The position numbers and the translations under genes were made by a program. From positions 124,001 to 188,000 of the forward strand of contig MU278374.1 in the NCBI GenBank assembly GCA_022385755.1: a stretch of 64,000 nucleotides of DNA. The letters are read 5' to 3'. The notes beneath the pieces are model-generated. The model had not been told where the DNA came from. It made no database searches and worked only from the letters and a program-made list of their open reading frames with translations. The DNA comes from Trametopsis cervina. Lineage: Eukaryota; Basidiomycota; Agaricomycetes; Polyporales; Irpicaceae. Every line of letters begins with the position of its first letter. Positions within the stretch are counted from its first letter, which is position 1. Below, in pieces: positions 37,237 through 49,069 of this stretch.

Positions 37237-37737
37237 GTGGAGCAAATGGTTGAGAAAATATTCACGCACATCCGGCGCCAGCAGTGATGAGGTTACATTA
37301 GCTGCATGCGGAGCCATAGCTACAGTACAATCCGAGACAACTTCGTCTCAGTATAATATACGATACAGTTCTAGATATGTTGTAAGGCCCGACTTACGGA
37401 TTGTCCGTTGTACTTTGGCAAACTGCCCCGAGCTCCGCAATATACTGGGCATGAGCGTCAGTGCAAGGTACTGACGAAAGGTGGATAAATAACGCTGAAA
37501 ACTGAGAACTCTTCCTACCGCCTTCGAGGAAATACACTTATCGTATCCTACGGTGATGTAAACTCGTCCGCAATGATGTCGAATCTTAAATCGCATCGCA
37601 TTGCATCGCAGCCCTCTCATAGAGCCATACGGTATTGAAACTCTCATTCATTGCTCGTCTTCTCAACGATCTCGCATATTGATACAAATCGACTCGTTCA
37701 ACCAACGAGAGGCAGCTCAAAAGTTCCCCTTCATTAT
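37237..37737. other. Convergent intergenic 501 bp
   Basis: This lies between the 3' ends of the MFS gene (plus) and the helicase gene (minus). No supported frame. It includes GCATCGCATTGCATCGCA near 37590. Confidence 0.45.
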
Positions 37738-40700
37738 CTAGTAGAAACCTGGACGTGCACCGCGCCTTCTCAAAATATCTTCGAATTCCGTAGCAGTGGT
37801 GTTCGTATTCAGCAAAGCATGACTGCCACCCCCGATGGATTCCCCGCATTCGTTACAACGTGCTTGCTCCATCGCGCCGCCGCACTGCAGTCGATCGCAT
37901 TGATTGAGTCTCTGGAGCCTGAATAATATTTTTAGGGACAACATACCTCGCCAATGACATACGGGTGACCGTTCGGGCATCTATAGAAGTGACCAGTGAC
38001 GCCTGTGAATGCTATCGTGAGTACAACCATTGACGAGTAGGGTGGAACGGAAACCGAACCAAAGTCGAAAGCCTTAACAATGTCTTCCATCTCCTGCATC
38101 GACAAGGCCTGGTAAGTCCCTCCCTTCCGGACATATTCCGCCAGCTTGACCAGATCATCGCGATACTTGTCAACTTTCCTACGACAGTTTTCACGGAACC
38201 ACGTTCGCTCCTCCGCGAGACCCTCCAGAGAATTCTTTGATCTGCTGCGCAGGTACGATATCCATAGTTTTTCAAGGGCTTCTTCAATCGATTCGCGACT
38301 CTTATCGACCGCACGCGCCAGTTTCTCGCGTGCAATGGGATCCACCGCGATACTGACTGTTGGTAGCTTCTTCTCCTTCATCAACGTGTTGAACCGAACT
38401 CTTTCGAATTCCGAACGCATGCCATATACCGAGCACTGTGCTGCTTGTCGCGATGCGGAAGAGGTCTGCGCCATTAGGAGAGCCTTTTTCGCGTCTTCCT
38501 CGCATGACTCGTACACAAAGTCGACAAAAGAAATCCACCGATCGCGATGTTCGATTCGTTTAGCGTCAGTAAGGGCGGTTGGTAATCCTTCGATACGGCT
38601 CTGGCCGACTTGACAGATCATGTAGCGCAGTTCGAGCGTACGGAAGAAGGCCTCAACCTGGAATTGACTGTCGGCCTTGTGGGGAGGCTGACCGACGTCT
38701 CTGATAGCGGTCTGCATGGCCCGTGGCTCCGGTTTGCCTTCCGTTATGTTCGCAGCTTCGGGGTTATCGACAATGACACGTAATGCGAGACGATATAGGG
38801 TAGTTACCGCGGCTTCATAGGCTTGTACATGCGCACCACGCCTCACAGAGATAGCGTGAGCTTGCCTGTATAGCTTGACAAGCTCCTTCACCGCGTCGTT
38901 CCATGCTTTACACTCGGAAGCGGGCAAGCCGTGATGGTTGTGCATAGCACTACGATCAAGCTGGGAAGCTGGAAGCGGTTCTGTCGTCTTGCCCTTCACT
39001 GCCTCGCTACGTTTCAGCGACACCTCCGAGACATTATCGTGGTCAGCGGTGATCTTGTTGGCGCTCTCTTGGATCGTGGGCAGTGTGGTGGACAGCCGCT
39101 CCAGATCAGGGTTAAGCTTTTCAAGGGAGCGAGACATGGAGCTACCGACATTCTGCTCGAGAACGTCCAGGATGGCACGCTTGGTGGCTCTTCCATATCT
39201 GCGAGAAGTGATGGGTCCCCTGCAAGAGGGACAAACAGGAGGAAGCTTATAGTCCACTGGAGGGGCCTTGAGGGAGAGAAATTTGCCCATACCGTCCATT
39301 TCGTAGTAATCGCTTAAACCACAGTGGCCGTCCAATGTTTCCACGGTGAATGTGTGGCGGCAGTCGAGGGTGATGAGTCGGTCAGAAGTGTCGTCGGAAG
39401 ATATGTCGATGTCATTCAACGTCCTCTGCATGATAAAGTCCACGATATCTTGCTTCTCGTCTTCCGAGAGACACATGACGCATGTCTGCAGGTTACAGTC
39501 TTCTCCACATACTATTCGGACTCGTTGTCAGGAATATTAGCGGCCTATAGACGCACGGAGACATACCTGATGGGCACGGATGACCACAGTCAAGCTTATT
39601 CTGGCATGGTTCATCACAAGGGAGCCGAGCACAGATCTACCAGTAGCTATCAGAAAAAGGCAATTGTTTAGAAGTGCTTATGGGAGGACTTACTGAGCCG
39701 CATGCTACAGGACATTCATGGTGCGGGCATCGCCACATGCACGATTCCATGCATGGCGCGCATGGCGTCGAACAGGGCTTATCGCAGTGATGGTGGCTAC
39801 ATCGTTGACGACATTCTCCTTGGCAAGTGGGGTTGCATCCTTGCTCTTTCGTATGGCAATTTAGACCACAGAGATGTTGACAGTACAGAGTTCGTTCGCA
39901 GGGATGGGTTTTGTGCACGGATCGTTTTATCATAGCCACTGCTGTTCCGACTTTCGGAATCGACAGCTTCTGACACTCGTAACATTTTGCCTTGCAAGTC
40001 TTCGCGCAGCAATCCGTAGTACCTCCACAGAGCTCCTGACACTGAAACTGGGCAGGATCTTTATGACAGGCCATCATAGCAGAGTGCTCGCAGTGAGGCA
40101 GCTTCTTGACAACTTTCTGCGTGCAACGGACCTCTTCAAGTGTGTCGTACAAATAGCTGCATATCACAATATTAATAACATACCACGGCGAAGTTATCAG
40201 GAACCAGAAACTTACCAAGGAATACTGTCTATTTCATGTCCGCAGGGTAGCCGTACGGAGTACATGGGGAATTGACAGTCACCGCAGTCTTGCGAACATT
40301 CGCGATCACATGGATGACGCCGCGGGCACGGTGTTCTGCTGCAGGGCATGTGACAGAATGTACTTCGATGGTTGTCTCGCGTATCATGACACTGCGGTGA
40401 TCATTTCAATTTTTATTGTACAAAAAGACAAAGTGGTTTACTCACGACCGATGGGCAGATATGGCCGCAAGGCATCTGGGTTGCACAAGGAAGCAGACAG
40501 CCCCCTCCAGGTGCAAACCGACTGAGTTCGCCTGGCTGAGAGACCATCTGCGCTTGATCTGGGTGGCGCACACATATGATAGGGAGAGCTGGACCGAGCT
40601 GATCGCGAGACTCCAGTTCGTCGACGACGGTTGACCATATCTCGTTCTTACGTAGATTGGAGGCATTTCCAAGAATGTATAGACCGTGCTTGGCCCTCGA

Positions 40701-43700
40701 AAGTGCGACATTGATCCTATTGGAGCTCTGAGAGCGTTGTCGGTTTGAGCGATACGGGGAGAGCGAGATTGAATTACCTTCAAGAAGCCGATAGAGGCAG
40801 ACTTGGTCTCGTAGGTTCCAGTATTGCGGACCAACGAGACGATGACAATTTTGGCCTCCTGTCCTTGGAAGATATCCACAGTGCCCAGACGAATCTGATG
40901 TTGCACAAAGTGGGAGGTTAGACAGAAATCACTAGAATGAGGCAACCTTACATGTTTTGCAACAGCCACCTCCTGGAATTCTACTTCTTCTTGAAGGCCC
41001 TGCTTCGTCAGCTGCTCTTCATCTCGCTCATCTACAGACACGGCAAGTTTCATGTCCTTTAGGGCCGCGCGAACCTTCTGCAATTGACCGAGATAAGCAC
41101 ATAACACCGCGATGTCACCTTCCCCGTTGTATGCTCCTTGGCGCAAGAAATATAAAACCATGTCACGGATCATTGCTACCTATTGAACATATTAGGTAGA
41201 ATCGGAGGCAATAAACCTTAAGAGCCTCACTTCATAATCATTATGTTTGGATACGGAATCTTCTGATCCATTCTCCGCATTCGTGTGGTTCAAGAAGTAG
41301 ACATCTTTCTGCATCCCTTCAACGTGAGGATACTTATGCACGAGTGCATTATCCTCAAGTCGCTCGTACAAGATTGTTCTGGGTAACACGAAGTAAGTTT
41401 TTAACCTTGTGCGGGTCCAGAATTTCTTACCGAATGAAATGAGAGATATCCGGGCGCATCCTCCGCTGCACATTGATCTGCGTCATAGGCACCTGCGCGT
41501 CGGAAAGGCGCTCCATCAGCGATCGATCGAACTTGTAGAGGTGTTTCCCTTTCTCGCTGTCCATGGAGAGTGCTTTGAAACAACCAGTATGAGTTTCCAT
41601 CACATCTGGTCACACCTTACTCACAGAAGTTTGCCAGCGTAGGCCGCAGTTGCTGTGGGTCACCAATGCATATTAAATGGTGAACTGTTAGAGAAATCGG
41701 GATGTCAGCGTCGGTCGCTGCGACAGCAACAGCCGATTTTTCGTACCGGAGGAAACAAGAGATGTCAAGATATGTGCTTCGAGGACCTGACCAGCTTCCT
41801 CCACCATCAGCACCCTCGGGGCAATGCTCTATGGAGAGTAATAGGTAAGGTGAGTCAGAATAGCAGAAATAACTAATTCCTCACATTCAGCAGCGATGTA
41901 ACTTTCGCAGCACCTACAAACACGTGTCAAATACAGTCGCAATAGATATCATACTGGATATGCTGACCCGTTGTGGTGCATGCAATCAAGTCTACTTTCG
42001 TGAGCAGACGACGTCGCGTCTAAAGCCAGATTGTCGTTTAGACCTTTATGAAAATGAATCACGCAGCACGCAGCACACATACCTCGTCTTTGATGTCGTT
42101 GTAGTCCTTGCAAGCCGCCTTGTACTCCTCACGAACCCGGTTGTATTCTGACAGATGCGTCTGATAAGCCATTGCACGTATCTCTTGCTCCCATTCTCTC
42201 GCAAGTCGTTGGCGTTCTTGCAGGGACATAGACCAGATGTTGCTGACCCTCCGAAGTGTGTGTGTAGGACGCGAGTCCATCGGAATCGGAGGAGTCGCCG
42301 AGCCAAAGCCAAGGTTTTCGAAGAACTCGAGCATATCGGGAGGCAATCCTACTTTGGGCGCAGCCTGGGACGCCTTATTTCTCTTCGCTGCCTTCTTACC
42401 AGGTGTGGCTGGGATGACAACAGGCGTGATGAAGACGATATCTCTGCCTACTTTCCAGAATTCGTACAAAGTCCCAACGAGCTGAGAATCATCGCCCCGC
42501 TGTTTGCCTTTCCGGTCGACTTCTTTCCATTCTCCATTTTGTTCTGCATCCATGCGCATACGTTCAAACAGAGACTGAATCCAGAATGGAGGTGCTTCAA
42601 AGCCCTGAAGATGCTCTGGGTAGTGTATGTTGAGATAGGAGTCGACTGATTCCCAGGAGACAAGCGGCAGCTGAATAGAGGTCATCACCTCAGTCATCTG
42701 TGTTTCCAGATCTTTCATAATCCCGAATTGGCGACCGATTGAGCGATCCAAGTTCGACTTGTCGCTGAGTTTCTCCAGCTTGTCTAGGGTATACTCAGCA
42801 ATGCGTGGGTCCGACGACCTTGAGCCAAGCCGGACAAGGCTCGTCGTGATGTTAGACTCGAGAATCTCGGTTAGCATGTGGTCCAACGCATGGTTGGTAT
42901 ACGCAATAAGCACTATAATAATATTGTCAGCTTCATGATACTAGAGGAGTCTATCCAAATTACCGATAGGCTTGACTTTGCTCGCGAACAACACCTTCAA
43001 GATTTCGCGCCCTGTGTACGACTAATTACAGTGGGATGAGTCACTATAGCGTATGAAGTGATGCACAACACCAACCTTTCCCGTTCCGGGAGGTCTGCCA
43101 TGCGCTGCGTAAGCCAAAGCATCAATGTAGAATTACCAGACGCACCCTTGAATCAGCGAAACCTCCCTAACCAAAGTATTGACGACTGCATCCACCTGCG
43201 AGGGATCCAGCGTACTGCCACGCAACAACTGTTGGCGAGCAGTCGCGACGGCGTTCGGCTGGGATATGTCCAAAGCATCTATGTGATCCCCTGACCCCTT
43301 GTTTGCGAGGCATTGCAGGTTGAACTTGAACCTTGGAGCCGTTGCATACTTGGGAGGCAAGATTTGGACATCCGGGATGGAGTCGTGGCGCGCGATGTAG
43401 CGCGAGAAGGGGATCTCAGTGGGTTCGATGGACTGGAGCCGTTCGAGGAAGGGCCGTGATGCCTCGTACATGACGGTGTTGTCCAAGAGAATCGCATATG
43501 ACGACCGGTTGGGCGCCAGACTCTCATTTCGGAGAGCCATCCACTCCACCTCTGAGTCGAAGAAGGATATCTGGACTTGAATCGTGTCTGCAGAGTTCTT
43601 CGAAGACTCAGCGATATCTTGCGAGAAAGAAGTGACCAAGCCTAGAAATATCCTAACTGTATCCCCTGTAATTATCATGAGGACGACCAAGCCACCACTC

Positions 43701-45819
43701 TGAAGACGTTTGCTATGCTCCCAGTATGCGTATCGTTTCTTGTGATCTTTGTCTCGAGCAATTGGCGGAGTATCTAGCGACAGTCCAACAGTAAGGTTGC
43801 GGCGTTCTGCCCTCAGAGGGCAGAACTTGACACCCGTGTAAACGTGGAAGAAGACTGAATCAAAGCCGCTCGTCTTATACGCCCCTCCTTTTTTCAGGAG
43901 CAGATCTTCCAGAGGCGTCTTGCGCCTGGGTTTATTCTGCCCACTGGCTCTCGAGATAGTGAAGACGTCGTTGTAGATGGCTATGACCGACGAACGGATA
44001 GGTGAGCTGTGAGAGTGAAAGATATGTGAACGATCCGACATGAAACGAATGTGTAAGTAATACAACGTACATCAACTCCTCACGCAAGAGGCGGAACTGG
44101 ATGTCGAGGTGCCTTTCTATGGAGCTTTCTCGCAGATGGTGAGGTGCGTCCGGAGAGAAGACTGGCAGATAGGTGGAGTCGGACAGTAGCTCCTCATGAG
44201 TCGGCGCAACACGTATCTTCGAGACATCGGAGAAGTCATTGTCGTGCCTAGGGCCCTCGTTTCTGAGGTCACCAGGGGGGTCGTATGCCTGAGCAAGTTG
44301 TGACACAAGCGCTTGTCGTTTCTGCGCCTCAGTCAATCCTGAGCCAGTTCTGTTGGGCCTACGCTGCTGCTGTACGCGACCAGACTCGCGGGCAATGATA
44401 TCGACGAGACGTTCAATGTCGGTGCGTAGCTGACCAATAACTAGTCTGCGGGCTTTGGGATCGGTATCGACAATAGGATCATCGAATGTCGATAATCCGC
44501 TGGAGACCCCAGCAGACCAAGCTGTGAACCAGTTCTCGAGTTCTTGTACGATGTTGTCGAGCTCCGGGTGATTCTTGAGACAGTCTTTGAATCGATTGAA
44601 GTATCTGACAAAGCAGGTGAGGCCTTCGTTCACTCAGGCCAAGGAACAAAATACTCACTCCAGGTACAGAGTAGTAAGCGCTTTGAACACGATTACTCCA
44701 GAAAGGTTTCCTTGCTGGTTCACATAGGCACTAGGGTCTTTCCACGATTTTGCTGTGATCATTTCATTCATGCAAGAAAGTACGACGGCCTGGATCTCGT
44801 CAAAATTGTTCTCTACCAGTGTATACAAGTGACTGATATTTTGTCAGCATACACTAAGATCCTATGCATGTGGAACCTACTTGGTGTTCTTGTGGATAGT
44901 GCTCTTGAGAATGAGATCTGAGGTCATGAACTGTATCGCAGCGGTTATCATCCGCAATCCGCAGCCAGTTTCAATGCGCACCTCAAAGATCGGAAAATAT
45001 CCCTTCTGGAAAGACAGAGCTCCCGGGGTTGCACGAATAGAAACTGGTTTGTATCGCAGAACATCGCCAATACGGACAATTCCGTCGCCCTAGGATGCTC
45101 TACATCAATCAAACCCGGAAATAGTGATGAGGACATACCTTGACGATCGTAGCAAGGAACGACTGGGTGGAGGGAGTAGAATTGAGCACACTCTCCTACA
45201 AGACGAAAGATACCATACCTGCGCCGTATCGGAATTCTGATTTCCGGAAGAGACGTTGTGTCAATAAAACCTTAAGAGGATCAGAAACATCACACACCCA
45301 GCTCTTGTTCTGATCATTGACACTGGCTAGAACATTGACAAAACCTTGCATCCTGCTCGCATTCTCAAAGCGATAGGTGCCCTTCAAGAAGGGCTGAATG
45401 TTGTTGTGCGCAGCAGATGGATCCAGGACCGACCGACGGGTAGCACCGCCGTTAGTGACAAGCCCCTCTGTCGAGAAGAAGTCCGGGGTCTCATCAGGCG
45501 TCGGTTCTTGGGTAGCAGACGAAGCACTGGCTGTAGCGGTCGACCCTCGGACGTGCTTGAATGAGCAGTCGAAGAGGCGGTCGCAGGCGCCGGACCCCCA
45601 GAAGATGCGACAAACGTCCCTTGGAACATCGGTTGGTGGTGGCCTGCGCGCGGTTGTGGGAGACGATGGGGAGGATGGGGAAGATGAAGTCGACGCATTT
45701 CGTCTGTGTGGGCCGGTGGCTAATGTGGCGTCGCCAACATGTGCGAACTTGCACTTGTTGCCAAAACGACATTTGCCGTCGTTCACGTACGCTCGGCAGA
45801 CACCTCTACGTTCTGCCAT
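37738..45819 (-). CDS. ZNFX1/Hrr1-type RNA-silencing helicase with CCCH, NFX1 and RZ zinc fingers
   Basis: ZNFX1 and fission yeast Hrr1 are SF1 helicases acting with Argonaute/RdRP in small-RNA silencing. The start at 45819 gives two CCCH fingers (CRAYVNDGKCRFGNKCKFAH and CRIFWGSGACDRLFDCSFKH). A long helical region with NGRMQGFV-like RMQGFVNVLASVNDQNKSW follows. Walker A is REVSLIQGPPGTGKSYTG, assembled across introns (about 43160-43010). AYTNHALDHMLTEILES is motif Ia-like. Walker B is RVLMVEEAGQVLEAHI (about 41815). QRRMRPDISHFIR, LGTVDIFQGQEAKIVIVSLV and NRINVALSRAKHGLYILGN complete the helicase. Then comes a Cys/His-rich NFX1-type array (about 40500-39480) and a long helical domain. The C-terminal RZ finger is CPNGHPYVIGE|CGGAMEQARC, NECGESIGGGSHALL, ending ARPGFY (TAG 37738-37740). 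It is the largest gene here and appears intact. Confidence 0.92.
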
Positions 45820-46646
45820 TTCCTATATATCGCTGGGAAGGGGTAACAAATTGTAAGCAGAATGAAGTTGGGTTCAGGATGTGAGAAGGTTGAGGTTGGG
45901 AAGAAAGGCTGAGAACGAGCGAGGGACAAACCTTGCTTTATTTGTAGCAGGCGCTACATGTCGTAGATTGCCTTCGATATCAAGAAAAACAAGGATGCTG
46001 CGGCGCGTGCATGTCTTTGACGAAGGTTCGAGTGCCCAAAGAGCCGAGTGGGATACCCAGGCCGGTCTAAGGACGAAATCATACGTGGGAAGTCTTCTTA
46101 CCAGCGTAAGCAACTGATGACATGAGGCAAAAGCGCACCTGATTCACAATCAAACATAGCAATTGCAGCTCGGCCTATTGGCCACTTGAGATGCAGAGCA
46201 CCGTGCCATGTCTTCGCAGACCGGCAAGAAGTACCGTATATGACTCCAATCTCGCTGGAATTCGGCTCCTCCTCGCAACGTGCATGATGCTCAAAGCCAA
46301 CGCTCCCAATATTGGAGGATTAGACTAATGATCACCATATCACATTTTGGAAGGTTGACTGACCATCTTGAGCATTGGAGTTCCAATATCTCGCGTTGAG
46401 CAACATCACGTGACCACTGTGTTTAAGACGGAGCGAAGCAGCGACGAGCAAAAGCCATTATGTATTGTACATGTTCCGAAACAACATACAGATTATAGAC
46501 TAGCATTACAGATATGGATACAAAAAATCCAGCATAGGGTTCGTGATCATGTGGTGGTGGGACAGATACAAATGTCCGGGGCTGCTGAAGCAGCAGAAGT
46601 GTGTGGTCGTAATCTGTGGGGATTTCTTTGGAAGCGTGAACGACGA
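45820..46646. other. Intergenic 827 bp, promoter of the helicase gene
   Basis: No supported frame. Read on the minus strand, a TATATA word (45824-45829) sits only a few bases before the helicase ATG. If it acts as a TATA box, transcription would start inside the present model. Confidence 0.4.
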
Positions 46647-47520
46647 TTATGCGTTCACAGCTAGCCACGAACGCAGGCTGCGAACCAGGGCTTTCGCTGC
46701 AACTTCCAGCTTCTCGTCTCTTCTCCTTTCCACTTCGACGATCGTCTTCTTCCGTTGAGATGTCGTTAACACCAACCCGACACGTTTTGAAGAAAACGAG
46801 ACCGAGAGTGCATCAAAGGGGATACGACGCCACCGGGAACTGGAGCGAGAGCTCGAAACCACAGGCACTGTCCCTGTGTCGACCGAGATCAGTCCGTCGC
46901 GCACCCCATATGTTCGTACTAGGTCTTCCATCCGGCTGCGCGGTTGCATCAAGTCGAAGAGATCCCTGAAGCTCTCGTCCCGTTCTAGATGCAGTTCTGA
47001 GTCGTCCATCCATACGTCCTCTCGGACTTTGAGGGCGACAAATAGATCGAGCACAGTCGTCTCCCGCTGTAGCGTTTGCATAGACGGCTGACCAGCTTTA
47101 GGGGAAACGCCTGATGCATTGAGTGGGAAGGGATCAGAGGTGTACGGTGAGCGTACAAGTTGACTGTACGCAGGTAGGTAAGTGGAGCGCAGAACATGCA
47201 TGCACGCTATGATATGGGACAAAATAGTCAGATATGGATAGAGCACATTAGTGGGAAGACTGCGCACCAAAGTAGAGCGATCGATTCACAATGCGCAGGT
47301 GCATGGTGAGCCAATACAACGTCTTTCTCTGCGCTGGAAGCCCAGACGATTTATCAAATGTCGCATAGACGATGCGCAGTAGGAGATGAGGCGGCAGAGT
47401 CGTCAGGGTCAAATGTTGTCTCGAGCCAGCTGAGAAGGGCGGCGGGAACGTCAGGTGAGAGGCACTTGGAGGAGGAGTGTAGGGCGGAGGTGGGGGCATC
47501 TTCTCTTCGAGTATGATCAT
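46647..47520 (-). CDS. Unknown 270-aa protein
   Basis: Two exons join in phase (47268-47520 and 46647-47206). The start MIILEEKMPPPPPYTPPPS is proline-rich. A second ATG eight codons in is also possible. The conserved-looking core begins LTTLPPHLLLRIVYATFD, an F-box-like LPxxLLxRI pattern. QRKTLYWLTMHLRIVNRSLY follows, and the splice gives FACMHVLRSTYLPAYSQLVR. The middle part is acidic/hydrophobic (LDLFVALKVREDVWMDDSEL), and the end is basic: SQRKKTIVEVERRRDEKLEV, ending LRSWLAVNA. I recognise no named domain beyond the weak F-box resemblance, so a substrate adaptor of SCF ligases is only a guess. Splicing and composition support a real gene. Confidence 0.68.
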
Positions 47521-48337
47521 TGTGGAAGCTGAACAGTTGGCAGCTGCTATATGTAGTGCTAGAGAACCCCGTCCCAGGATCCGAAGGTCTATACGGGATG
47601 TGTTGACTTGAGGAACTCTGCAACGATGCTCTGCTGCGGAATGGATGCGGTAACGGAGTAGCGCAGAGCCCGCGGACCCCTGTCGGATGGATGTGTGCAA
47701 AGGATTAGGGACTTACAACTGCTACAAGTGTTATACGCTGTGCACGTTGAAAGTGCCGGAAGTTTGGTGGTAGTAGGACGTAGCGGACTGAAGAGGTAGC
47801 TGCTAATAGCGAGCGATCTCATAGTAAGTGTCAGGGGTCCGATAACACCACACCCTGGGAGTGATTTGAGGACCGCAGCTACTGAATACCATGTCGTACT
47901 GCGATGAAATGCAGAAATTGAACCTCTATTGAGAGCTCTGGAATTCGCTCATTCTCAGTTGCTGGAAGGCGGCTGTCGGCTTCGGACGAGAGGTTTGTAC
48001 AATATGTCGTGAGCGATCAATTTACGCTGCAGTACTCGTTTGCTAACTCCAAGCTCGCTCTCAAACACTCGCAGCTTGTCATCGGCAAATACGAGATTCT
48101 ACTTCCTTTCCTCAGCTCATGAAGTTCTTTACGAAGTTGCGCCCTGGCGGGGCGTCCCACCTTATTTGTGCACCCTGAGTGCTTGAGTTCTATGTGCCAC
48201 TCTACATCTCGTATATATTCTTCTCACCTATCTAAGAGAAGATAGAGTTGTCGGGATATCGAGTCTCACCGTATCATGAGAATAACAGGAGATACAGGCG
48301 ACTGGAGGTCTCATCCATATATACAGACATCTGTAAA
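47521..48337. other. Divergent intergenic 817 bp
   Basis: No supported frame. It lies between the start of the 46647-47520 gene (minus) and a possible gene at 48338 (plus). Confidence 0.4.
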
Positions 48338-49069
48338 ATGTCCGACGATGCGAAGAGTACGTACTGCCAGTCGTCTTCCACTCATCAGTTTGACTCGCGA
48401 GCGTTTTCCTTATTTGTTTTCAGTCTATTCTTTGAGCGATGAGAATCTTACGGTTCTCAACTTCCTTGGTCCTGGTGAGTACCTCTGTCTTTTCCTATGT
48501 GTATCCCTCGTATATTGTTGCGCTCCTAGACACGTTTCACAGGTTCCTATTTCACCATGTCCGTTAGGAGTGTTCCCAAACACTTCAGATGTGAGTGTCG
48601 CAGTCTTCCCGCCAGCCCTTGTAGCGGACTTACCGACTTCGCCTCTGGGGCTCGCTGCATATCAGGATGGGTGCCTCGATGCGCAGCTCAAGCACCGGCG
48701 AAGTCCTGCGCTGCCTCGGCCAAGTCTACGTCCAGCGAGACCATTCTCCTCTCGCGGTCATCCGACTCCACGGACACCCATGACTACATTTGTTCGTTCG
48801 AGTGTGTATGGTTCTACCAAGGCATTGCCACTGACCCTCCTCCCCTCCTTCAGCGTTCCGATCTTATGCAGCGTCCTTTCCCGATCCCTGAAAAGATACC
48901 TACACAGAACTCCACTCCAGTGAAGCCCGTGCATTTTAAAGCCACCTTCTCCTCAAGAAGACGCTTCGGACGGAAGGAGTCGGTTGCTCCTCAGATCATG
49001 GCCTTGTTCGTGGAAGCAAGTCATGGCATCTGGATGTCTTCGACGCCCCTGTACGTTTTATACTCCTGA
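48338..49069 (+). CDS. Possible unknown 198-aa protein
   Basis: Three exons join in phase: 48338-48356, 48424-48474 and 48543-49069. The product starts MSDDAKIYSLSDENLTVLNF, LGPGSYFTMSVRSVPKHFRC. It continues through a Ser/Ala-rich stretch (KSCAASAKSTSSETILLSRS) and ends ATFSSRRRFGRKESVAPQIM...WMSSTPLYVLYS. The first two introns have good GTACGT/GTGAGT donors and CAG acceptors. The 3' part is doubtful, because a GTACGT donor lies just before the stop and downstream pieces (for example YVFDDP near 49081) echo the sequence before it (DVFDAP in another frame). No family recognised. It may be a decaying gene. Confidence 0.42.
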
